From assembly GCF_019966595.1 (NCBI RefSeq), contig NZ_JAINFJ010000002.1, positions 207,330-271,329 of the forward strand: a DNA stretch of 64,000 nucleotides, given 5' to 3'. This stretch comes from Oricola indica (GTDB taxonomy: Bacteria; Pseudomonadota; Alphaproteobacteria; Rhizobiales; Rhizobiaceae). The notes under the pieces are model-generated. The model was not told the origin of the DNA. It was given only the letters and a program-made list of their open reading frames with translations, and made no database searches. The position numbers were made by a program, and so were the translations under genes. Below, in pieces: positions 57,124-64,000 of the stretch (its first letter is position 1; every line of letters begins with the position of its first letter).

Positions 57124-58899
57124 ATGAATATCGCACCCGCACCCGGAACTATAAGCAACACGGCTCTCGACGCCTCGGCACCCGCCACGCCGCTCGTCTT
57201 CGACGGAATGGCCGGCTTCTTCCACGCGGCTGACGGCGATACGGCCGTATTGCTGCTGAGCCCGTGGGGCTATGAGGAACTGTGCACGCACAAGTCGATC
57301 CGGCTGCTCGCCGAGCGGCTTGCAGCGGCCGGTTTTCCCTGCCTGCGCTTCGACTATCCGGCGACTGGCCATTCGCTGGGTGCAAGCGCCGATCTTGACG
57401 ACGAGACCGCCTGGCGAAAAAGCGTGAAGCGGGCACTGGAGGAACTGCGCCGGCTGACAGAGCCGCGCCGGATCATCGTCATCGGCCAGGGTCTCGGCGG
57501 CGCGCTGGCGGGAGACCTTGCCCGCGACACCGATCTCGACGGGCTGGTGCTGATGGCGCCGGTGATCCAGGGCCGGACGTATCTGCGCGAGCTCACGGCA
57601 TGGACGGCGATGACCAAGCCATCCTTCCTGGTAAGCGCATCCGACGGTCCGGAAGGCGGGCTGATGGCCGGCGGTTTCGTGCTGTCGGCAGCGACGACGA
57701 AGGAAGTCCGCGCGCTTGACCTGACCAAGGACTGGACGCCTCGCGCGGGGAAAGTCCTGCTGGTCGCGCGCGACGACCATGGCGGCGATGACATGCTGGC
57801 CGAAATCCTGGCGGATCGCGGGTTAACACCGGACACGATCCCGTTCGAACGCTACGCGGATTATGTCAGCGACTCCGTCTTTTCGATCGTCATCGACGAC
57901 ATCATCGATAAGGTGGTCGCCTGGTGCTCGACGAATTTCCCTTTCGAGAGCGTCATGCCTCGCCCAGACAGGGACCTTCCTGCAGAGCTTTCGGGCCCGG
58001 ACTTCCGGGAAACGCTGCTGCGCTTCGGTCCCGACCACGACATGTTTGGCGTGTTCACGGAGCCGACAAGAGCGCCCTCGGGAACGGCTTACCTGTTTCT
58101 CAATACGGGGCTGGACCACTCGATCGGCTGGGGCCGCATGGTGGTGGATTTCGCGAGAACGCTTGCCCGCGAGGGGCATGCCGGCTTCCGGATAGACGTC
58201 ACCGGCATCGGCGAAACACGGCTCAGGCCGGGTCAGGCGCCTGAGGTGATGTACACCGATACTCATATCGGCGATGTCAAACAGGCCATCGACTGGCTGC
58301 TCGACGGACACGGGATCGAGAGAGTGATCCTCGTGGGCCGCTGCAGCGGCTCATATCTTGCCGGGATTTCCGCAGCGGCGGACGAACGGGTTTCGGGCAC
58401 CGCGATCATCAATGCGCGACGGCTGGTCTGGGATACGCGCGCGGATTTCGAAAAGGAGTTCGGCCGGCCGGTTCGGGCGCTGGAAGCATACAAGCGCCGA
58501 CTGTCTGACGGAAAATCGCTACGGAAGATCCTGACGGGGCAGGTGCCCGTTCGCAAGATCGTGGCAAAACTCACCGAGGGCGTCTATCGGGAGGCAGACC
58601 GGGCGTTGGCACCGCTGCTCGGCCGCCTCACCTGGCACGGGCAACTGGGCCACATATTGAACACCCGCTTCGCAACCCTGCGGGATCGCGGCACGGCCGT
58701 GGAGCTTATCTATTCGAACGAGGATGAAGGTCCGCGCGATCTGGAGATGTGGTTCGGCGACGCCTTCGACGGGCTTGCGAAATATCCGAATATCAAGCTG
58801 TCATTCATATCTCATGCAGACCATAACCTCACGCCGATCGACGCGCGGGATGCGGTGCTGGAGAAGCTGCGCGACATCGCGCGGCGCATCCGCGACTGA
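57124..58899 (+). CDS. Tandem alpha/beta hydrolase with altered nucleophile positions
   Basis: A 591-residue protein with two alpha/beta-hydrolase domains (about 20-285 and 310-590). In domain 1 the nucleophile elbow reads G121-Q-G-L-G125, with Gly where Ser should be, so it is probably inactive. In domain 2 it reads G405-R-C407-S-G409, with Cys as nucleophile, and GHADHNL-like SHADHNLTP supplies a late His. Cys-type hydrolases often transfer acyl groups. Exosortase-associated EPS hydrolases also show Cys at this site. The frame is open far upstream; the ATG at 57124 is set by the end of the GH2 gene and the start of the hydrolase fold. Confidence 0.8.
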   Translation: MNIAPAPGTISNTALDASAPATPLVFDGMAGFFHAADGDTAVLLLSPWGYEELCTHKSIRLLAERLAAAGFPCLRFDYPATGHSLGASADLDDETAWRKSVKRALEELRRLTEPRRIIVIGQGLGGALAGDLARDTDLDGLVLMAPVIQGRTYLRELTAWTAMTKPSFLVSASDGPEGGLMAGGFVLSAATTKEVRALDLTKDWTPRAGKVLLVARDDHGGDDMLAEILADRGLTPDTIPFERYADYVSDSVFSIVIDDIIDKVVAWCSTNFPFESVMPRPDRDLPAELSGPDFRETLLRFGPDHDMFGVFTEPTRAPSGTAYLFLNTGLDHSIGWGRMVVDFARTLAREGHAGFRIDVTGIGETRLRPGQAPEVMYTDTHIGDVKQAIDWLLDGHGIERVILVGRCSGSYLAGISAAADERVSGTAIINARRLVWDTRADFEKEFGRPVRALEAYKRRLSDGKSLRKILTGQVPVRKIVAKLTEGVYREADRALAPLLGRLTWHGQLGHILNTRFATLRDRGTAVELIYSNEDEGPRDLEMWFGDAFDGLAKYPNIKLSFISHADHNLTPIDARDAVLEKLRDIARRIRD

Positions 58900-58913
58900 C
58901 GCGGATCTGACGA

Positions 58914-60572
58914 TTACTTCGCGCCGCCGCCGACATTGAGAAGCGAGAAACCCGCGGAACCGCGGGAATGGCGCGGCGACGGCGTTCCGCTCGCGGGCCG
59001 TTTCGCCTCGATGCGGTCGAACGCAGTGTCCACCCGGGCCGCCTTTTCGGGATCCGGTTCGACGTCCATCCGCTTGGGCCGATCGAATTCCGCGTAGACC
59101 GGGCTGTCTTCGATACGGGACGGCGGCAGCTCATAATCGGCGGCAGGTTCCGTCTCTTCGACCTCGGCGGTCTTGTTGCGCAGGATTGCAGCAAGCTGCC
59201 GGGCAACTTCGCCGCCGATGACCAGCGCCACGCCAACCATCACGCCGAAAAACCCGCCCAGTATCACCAGAAGCTTCTTTTTCGGCCAGACCGGGCTCTT
59301 GGCCGGCAGGCCGGGGCCGATGATCCGCGCAGAAGGAATGACGACTTCGTCAAGCGTCGATATCTGATTGGCGCGCGACAAGGCGCTTTCGTAGATCGTT
59401 CGCGATGCCTGGGCGTCCGACTCAAGCTCGCGCAGTCGGATCATCGCGGCGTCGCCGCTGTCGCTTCGGTCACGCGACATTTCGATTGCGCTTGAGAGAT
59501 TCGCCACACGCACCCGCGCAATACCCAGTTCGACCTTCGCCGCATCGGCTGCATCCTGCGCTTCCGCCTGCAACAATCCCTCAAGCCTGCGAACCTCGGA
59601 GCGCGCACCGATCAGGCGGGGATGTTGCGGAAGCAACTCCGCTTCGAGATTGGCGACGGTGCGCACGGCGGTCGTATATTGCGACCGCAATTCGGCGACA
59701 TTCGGCGAGGTGGAAATCTCGTTGATGGAGTTGGCGCTGACACCGCCCTTGACGAAGGCAGTGAGCTGGTCGTAGCGCGCCTGCTTCTCCGCTAGCATCG
59801 CCCTGGCCTCAGTCAGTTGCGTACTCAAGCCAGCCAGTTCCTGGCTCGTGAGCAGGCCGTCCTCGCCGGTGCTCTGAAGCCGGTTCGCCGCCTTGTATTC
59901 CTGCGCGGCGACCTCAGCGGTACGCATCCGGTCGCGAAGCTCGGCAAGTCGTTCCTGGATCTGCTCGTCGATACCGGCAGACGAGAGCTGCTTGTCGCGC
60001 TGCCGATCAGCGAGGTAGCTTTCGGCGATACCTTGCGCGAGCTTCGCGGATTTCTCGGCGCTCCCGCTTTCCACGGACACGCTGATGACACGGGTGGTGC
60101 CGACACGGCTGGCGGAGACCGCTTTTGACAACGCGCTGACCGCCGCGTTTTCGCGCGCGATTTCATCGGTCGGTCCGCTATCCGAGCTTCCGAAACCCAA
60201 AAGGTCGAGCAGAGAAGTGCTGGCGCCGCCATCGCCGAATTCGTCGTCGGCCTTGAGATTGAAATGTCGCACAACAGGCCGCAAGACCGAGTCCGATCCA
60301 ATCACCGCGACCTGGCTTTCGATGTAGCTGCCCTCGTCGATCCCGCGCTTGGGTATATTCGGGTCGTCGAAAGGCTGACGCGCGTCCGGATCAATCAACA
60401 GGCTCGCGGTCGACACGTAGACCGGCGTCGCCATCAGCGCATAAATGATCGTCACGACAACGAACGCGGCCGCCGTCAGCACGACAAAGTGCAGACGCCG
60501 GCGCAGCACGGTCAGAATGGCCCAGATATCGAGCCCGACCGGTCCTAACGACATTTGGCGGGAAGCTTGCAT
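58914..60572 (-). CDS. Wzz/GumC-like polysaccharide chain-length protein
   Basis: A 552-residue polysaccharide co-polymerase. It has an N-terminal Wzz domain with the first membrane helix (about 26-50), a long coiled-coil periplasmic part (about 150-400: QIQERLAELRDRMRTAEVAAQ) and a second helix near 430-450 after the Pro-rich PGLPAKSPVWPKKK signature. The cytoplasmic tail of about 100 residues is not a BY-kinase, unlike ExoP. It should set EPS chain length and export. The ATG at 60572 has AGGA seven bases ahead. It converges on the tandem hydrolase gene. Confidence 0.88.
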   Translation of the reverse strand: MQASRQMSLGPVGLDIWAILTVLRRRLHFVVLTAAAFVVVTIIYALMATPVYVSTASLLIDPDARQPFDDPNIPKRGIDEGSYIESQVAVIGSDSVLRPVVRHFNLKADDEFGDGGASTSLLDLLGFGSSDSGPTDEIARENAAVSALSKAVSASRVGTTRVISVSVESGSAEKSAKLAQGIAESYLADRQRDKQLSSAGIDEQIQERLAELRDRMRTAEVAAQEYKAANRLQSTGEDGLLTSQELAGLSTQLTEARAMLAEKQARYDQLTAFVKGGVSANSINEISTSPNVAELRSQYTTAVRTVANLEAELLPQHPRLIGARSEVRRLEGLLQAEAQDAADAAKVELGIARVRVANLSSAIEMSRDRSDSGDAAMIRLRELESDAQASRTIYESALSRANQISTLDEVVIPSARIIGPGLPAKSPVWPKKKLLVILGGFFGVMVGVALVIGGEVARQLAAILRNKTAEVEETEPAADYELPPSRIEDSPVYAEFDRPKRMDVEPDPEKAARVDTAFDRIEAKRPASGTPSPRHSRGSAGFSLLNVGGGAK

Positions 60573-60733
60573 ACGCACGTCCTAGAGAGCACAAATTATT
60601 CCTAACGATCCGTACACAAGTCTGGTTATTACTTCGCTAACGACGCCAGCGGCTTATCTCGGCCGGCGCAGGCGAGCGCCCGCGTGCGGGGCCTGTTGAC
60701 GGTAACTTAATCGGTTCGTGGTCCAATCCGTGT

Positions 60734-60750
60734 GGATCGCCAATCGATCC
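60734..60750. promoter_or_regulatory. Inverted repeat GGATCG-N5-CGATCC
   Basis: A perfect 6+6 dyad in the 287-base divergent region between the Wzz/GumC and glycosyltransferase genes. It is a candidate operator shared by both promoters. Confidence 0.35.
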
Positions 60751-60859
60751 GTTCAGAAACAGCATCGGTCCAGGTGCAGGTGGGAAATCCCGAGATGAAG
60801 CCCAGTCGCATGCGACTTCACGCCGTTTGAAATATCCCGGCCAGGCAAGGTAATCCGCG

Positions 60860-61615
60860 TTGTTCTTCTTCAACATTCCCTTGAAGTCCCGAAAAGTCTC
60901 GAAAGACTGGGCGCTCGTCACCAGGTTTTTCGAGCAGACGCTGTCCTCGGTCTTCAACCAGAGCAACGACAGTTTCAGGGTCTTCGTGGCCTGCCACGAC
61001 ATTCCGGAAACGCGCTTCAACGATGATCCCCGGCTGACCTATGTACAGGTCGATTTTCCTCCGCCGCTCTACAAAGACGAATTCGTCGTCGACAAGCACA
61101 AGAAGCGCGAGGTTCTCGCCGCAAGGCTGCGCGCCGAAGGGGGTGGCTACGCGATGGATCTAGACGCCGACGACCTTGTAAGCCGCAGGCTTGTCGCTCA
61201 TGTCCTGAATGACGCCAATCCCTACGGATATGTGGTCAAGGATGGATATGAATACGACTACGGTCGACAGCTCGTCAGGAAAGCCCCGCGCTTCAACAAA
61301 TTGTCGGGAAGCTGCTCGGTGATCCGCTGGGAGGTGGAAGATCTGCCCGAGATTCCCTACCGCGACGAAACCACGCTCTTCAGGGAAACTATCAACAATT
61401 TTCACCCCACCCATGAAGCGCTGTTCGCCGGTAAGGGGCGTCCGTTGGCTCCGGTTCCATTTCGCGCCGTCGCCTACATGATGAACAATTCGGAAAACAT
61501 CTCCGTACAGACCGGCAATGTCGGCTGGCGACGCGCATTGCTGCGAAGATTCACACCGGCCGGACCTGTCAGCAAGGAATTCGCCGAGGAATTCGGATTG
61601 AAACGGACCGGATAG
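60860..61615 (+). CDS. Glycosyltransferase-like protein (GT-A type)
   Basis: A 251-residue protein with a GT-A-like fold: an N-terminal beta-alpha segment (TRFFEQTLSSVFNQSNDSFRV), then an acidic nucleotide-sugar motif MDLDADDL (D100, D102, D104). It probably adds a sugar to the EPS repeat unit. The sequence is unusual, so donor and acceptor are unknown. The start is TTG at 60860 with AAGG eight bases ahead; no ATG is available nearby. It is divergent from the Wzz/GumC gene and converges on the O-antigen ligase gene. Confidence 0.72.
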   Translation: MFFFNIPLKSRKVSKDWALVTRFFEQTLSSVFNQSNDSFRVFVACHDIPETRFNDDPRLTYVQVDFPPPLYKDEFVVDKHKKREVLAARLRAEGGGYAMDLDADDLVSRRLVAHVLNDANPYGYVVKDGYEYDYGRQLVRKAPRFNKLSGSCSVIRWEVEDLPEIPYRDETTLFRETINNFHPTHEALFAGKGRPLAPVPFRAVAYMMNNSENISVQTGNVGWRRALLRRFTPAGPVSKEFAEEFGLKRTG

Positions 61616-61661
61616 GCGGCGCGGCGCCTTAAAAACGGCATCCGTCAATTTATAAAAGCGC

Positions 61662-62972
61662 TCAGCCCCGCGGTTTCGCGTTCGCCGCGCGGTCGAAATC
61701 GCCGGCTCGCGGAAGAAATGCCGCGAACAGAAACAGCAGCCAAGCCAGCGAGTAGCTGCGAAACAGGCTGCTCTCCAGCATGTTGTGGCTGACGACGATC
61801 AACACCAGCGTAATCGCCAGCCAACAAAGCGCCGGTTGCCGCTCAAGGGATTTCGCAGCCGACAGAAGAGTGGCGACGATCAGCGCAAGCAAGATGATGA
61901 GGCCGATCAGGCCGGTTTCGACGAACACGTCCAGAAAACCGTTATGCGCCTGCTGCAGCCGGGCGACCAGCGCCGGCGCTTCAGTATCAACGATCGATCC
62001 CGCCCCGACGCCCCAGAATGCAGCGTATCCCTGTCCGACCAGCGGACTGCGTGAAATCACATCCAGCACGAATTCCCAGATAATCGTACGCCCAGTGAAG
62101 GTGGTATCGCCGAAGAGCAACATCGACATGTCGGCGAAGGTGTAGCCCGTGAGGGCAGAAATGTAGAACCACGCCGCGATGGCGAAAACGGCAGCAAAAA
62201 GAACAAACGCGGCTACGTTCATTCGCACCGGCCTCGCGATCGCGATTGCCATGAAGGTCAGGGCCGGCATCATGACTGCCAGGCCGAGCGAGGTTTTCGA
62301 CCGACTTTCCACAAGCGCGACGAATGCCATGACGACGCACGCGAGAAACACGATGCGCAAAGTCCCGCGCCGGGTCGCCGCGCCATAGAGACAAAGGCAG
62401 ATCGCGAACATCATCATTGAGCCTAGCGTGTTCTTGTGGTCGTAGATGCCCTCATGCCCGAGCGGACCGGGCGGAGTGGCCAGCACCACGACGAAATTGA
62501 GCACGACAGCCATTACGATTACCGACAGAATACGCTCGAGCATCCGGTCACGGTCCGTCGCCAGCGCGCTCGGCAGGATGACGGACAGCACGACGATGGC
62601 CTGCAGGACGAGCCTGCGAAAACTGATCGTGGGGGCGTAGGACCAAAGCAGGCTCATCGCGGCAAATGCGAGATAGGCGACGACGAGAACAACGACTGGA
62701 TCACGGAGCAAGCGGAACGCAGCACCAAAGTCCCGCCTCACCGCGATCAGGGTCAGAGCGAGCATGCCGATCCAGAACAGCTGGTTGGCTGGGTTCGATT
62801 GCGCGCCAGCCACGTTGACGTTGGTCGACTCCGACGGCGCCATCGCCTGAACGATCAAGGGCGAAAGCAGGAAGACATAGGCGAAGATGATTGCGGGTAT
62901 CCAGTGCAACAGACGGCGCGAGTCCGCATCCGTAGCCGCTTCTGTCACCCTGGAGTAGTAGTCGTCCGCCAT
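61662..62972 (-). CDS. O-antigen ligase/polymerase family membrane protein (Wzy_C)
   Basis: A 436-residue protein with about ten to twelve membrane segments and the large periplasmic loop of the Wzy_C/WaaL family. The characteristic region LFGDTTFTGRTIIWEFVLDVISRSPLVGQGYAAFWG is cited for its TGRTxIW...PxxGxG pattern near 290-325. A conserved HNGFLDVFVETG His motif is near 350. It polymerises or ligates EPS repeat units in the periplasm. It starts at 62972, divergent from the ATP-grasp gene. Confidence 0.85.
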   Translation of the reverse strand: MADDYYSRVTEAATDADSRRLLHWIPAIIFAYVFLLSPLIVQAMAPSESTNVNVAGAQSNPANQLFWIGMLALTLIAVRRDFGAAFRLLRDPVVVLVVAYLAFAAMSLLWSYAPTISFRRLVLQAIVVLSVILPSALATDRDRMLERILSVIVMAVVLNFVVVLATPPGPLGHEGIYDHKNTLGSMMMFAICLCLYGAATRRGTLRIVFLACVVMAFVALVESRSKTSLGLAVMMPALTFMAIAIARPVRMNVAAFVLFAAVFAIAAWFYISALTGYTFADMSMLLFGDTTFTGRTIIWEFVLDVISRSPLVGQGYAAFWGVGAGSIVDTEAPALVARLQQAHNGFLDVFVETGLIGLIILLALIVATLLSAAKSLERQPALCWLAITLVLIVVSHNMLESSLFRSYSLAWLLFLFAAFLPRAGDFDRAANAKPRG

Positions 62973-63021
62973 GCGACCCTTTCAAGTGATTGGCGTCACG
63001 GCCGGGGCCGCGAGTCGCCCG

Positions 63022-63038
63022 AAACGATAGCATCGTTT
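63022..63038. promoter_or_regulatory. Inverted repeat AAACGA-N5-TCGTTT
   Basis: A perfect dyad 50 bases upstream of the O-antigen ligase start. It is a candidate operator in the divergent EPS regulatory region. Confidence 0.4.
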
Positions 63039-63103
63039 TCGATTCGCGGCAGAGCCCTCCGCCGACTGTGCCAAACGGTTTGACGCAAGAAACGGCGTTC
63101 GTC

Positions 63104-63154
63104 AGTCAAAGGTGCTCGGCAGTCAAAATTCTTTGCATTTGAATTTTAGTCAAA
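63104..63154. repeat. Three AGTCAAA direct repeats in an AT-rich intergenic region
   Basis: Copies lie at 63104-63110, 63121-63127 and 63148-63154. The whole stretch 63110-63300 has markedly lower GC than the genes around it. I see no gene in 62973-63452. The region probably holds both divergent promoters. Confidence 0.4.
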
Positions 63155-63452
63155 TATCGGATTTTTCCGTTAATCATAAATTTCCCATAGGGCCAATTTA
63201 TATTGTCTTAGCCATATCTGTTCAGTACCTGACATCTCCGATATTTATAAACAAGAGTTCCGACTTGCTCGGAGGGGAAGCCGCAAGAGATACCCGAAAT
63301 ACGGAATGAAAATCATCACCGCGACAGCGATCCGGATCACCGGGGAGCCGACACCGCCCATTGACGGAATCGCCACGGATTACAGACGCGGCTGATTGGC
63401 ATGAAGGACAATCCCTGCCCGCTCACGGGCACAATCGGACGAAGAAGACCAT

Positions 63453-64000
63453 ATGATAGAGTTCGACCGCTACAAGCGCATCCTCAACGAGGATTTCCCC
63501 GTCTATCTGAAAGCCCGCGACCGAAAGCCAGTCATTCGACAGGCGATGGAGATCTACCGGCTGATGCGGATGTACCGATATCTTCCATATCAGTACCTCA
63601 AGCACGGACTGTATCGACGCGGTTTCGACAAGGAAATCTACCGCTACATTCCGCCGGAATTGCTGCACCTCACCCGCAACAATCTGAACGCCCGAGGCGA
63701 CAAGGAAGCGCTCCACGACAAGTTGCAACAGGAGAAAATGTTGTGCGACGGCGGGGTACCCACCACAAAGACCCTGTTTCGGTTGCAAAAGTCCGGCATC
63801 GTTGACCTCGAGGGCAATCAGGTCGAATTCAAGGATTTCATCGACAGGGTCGGCGAGATGGCACTGCCGAGAGGCATGATCGTGAAGCCGCGCGATGGCG
63901 GATCGGGAGCCGCGGTCTTCAAGATGGATGTCGAGGACGGCATCCTCATCCACGAGGGTGAGCCCCTCGATTTCGAAGCCTTTCGAACACTCGTGTACAC
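63453..64000 (+). CDS. Sugar-transfer associated ATP-grasp protein, N-terminal part (runs off window)
   Basis: The frame from ATG 63453 stays open to the window end (182 codons seen). The product starts MIEFDRYKRILNEDFP. Its N-terminal helical region (LMRMYRYLPYQYLKHGLYRRGF is part of it) leads into an ATP-grasp entry (DKLQQEKMLCDGGVPTTKTL and PRGMIVKPRDGGSGAAVFKM). This matches the sugar-transfer associated ATP-grasp family found in EPS clusters. Such enzymes join a carboxylate to an amine or thiol, so it could attach an amino acid or similar group to a glycan. It is divergent from the O-antigen ligase gene. Confidence 0.8.
   Translation, partial: MIEFDRYKRILNEDFPVYLKARDRKPVIRQAMEIYRLMRMYRYLPYQYLKHGLYRRGFDKEIYRYIPPELLHLTRNNLNARGDKEALHDKLQQEKMLCDGGVPTTKTLFRLQKSGIVDLEGNQVEFKDFIDRVGEMALPRGMIVKPRDGGSGAAVFKMDVEDGILIHEGEPLDFEAFRTLVY

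Noticed and set aside
63112-63309. 65-codon frame in the AT-rich EPS intergenic region
   Set aside because: Codon use is unlike the genome, there is no ribosome site, and it covers likely promoter repeats.
63401-63805. 134-codon plus-strand frame near the window end
   Set aside because: It overlaps the ATP-grasp gene in another frame. The frame from 63453 has clear ATP-grasp motifs and stays open to the edge.

Overview
The window is a GC-rich alphaproteobacterial chromosome segment, most likely from the Hyphomicrobiales (Rhizobiales). The evidence is the clustered zwf-pgl-edd (Entner-Doudoroff) genes, a PdhS/PleC-like histidine kinase, CtrA-type TTAA-N7-TTAAC boxes, an ScfR-type XRE regulator, two PuuA-like ligases and a carrier-protein-linked amino acid ligase of the Bradyrhizobium/Agrobacterium type. 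Order level is as far as I would go. I see no rRNA, tRNA, CRISPR array, prophage or insertion sequence.

Layout. 1-5.2 kb: the 3' end of a histidine kinase, acetoacetyl-CoA synthetase, an AsmA-like protein and a small membrane protein. 5.2-10.8 kb: a putrescine/spermidine ABC importer (potFGHI, minus strand) with a PuuA-like ligase. 11-21 kb: a desaturase, an autotransporter, LysR and XRE regulators, and a quorum-sensing island luxR-luxI-luxR with strong inverted repeats. 21-25.6 kb: an unrecognised gene and a large MmeI-like restriction-modification gene. That gene carries a one-base frameshift in its SAM motif, a low-GC recognition-domain patch and an in-frame palindromic repeat. 25.8-32.3 kb: a FecR protein with a CHASE2-PAS-GGDEF-EAL protein, then puuA and puuB. 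32.4-38.2 kb: a Pro/Ala/Glu-rich OmpA protein, a PAS protein, the relic of a methyltransferase, a KAS III enzyme and a TetR-cupin pair. 38.2-43.1 kb: a candidate small RNA, an SLC13 permease and an SDR-cupin-aldehyde dehydrogenase operon. 43.3-47.6 kb: zwf-pgl-edd plus a YdeI-like gene. 47.6-50.8 kb: GNAT/MarR, AraC/LysE and MerR genes.

51.1-64 kb is the most unusual part. A carrier protein, an acyl-CoA dehydrogenase-like enzyme, an amino acid:[carrier protein] ligase, a DUF1839 protein, a GH2 glycosidase and a tandem alpha/beta hydrolase with abnormal nucleophile positions lie in one plus-strand run. This run meets exopolysaccharide genes: a Wzz/GumC-like protein, a glycosyltransferase, an O-antigen ligase/polymerase and a sugar-transfer ATP-grasp protein cut by the window end. 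The simplest reading is activation and oxidation of an amino acid on a carrier protein, followed by transfer to a glycan or small molecule. That reading is inference.

Functional links: PotFGHI with PuuA/PuuB forms a putrescine import and gamma-glutamylation route, here split across about 20 kb. The LuxI and first LuxR proteins keep their canonical residues and should be functional. The second LuxR lacks the acyl-homoserine-lactone pocket signature. Coordinates and starts were read by eye; no similarity search was possible.
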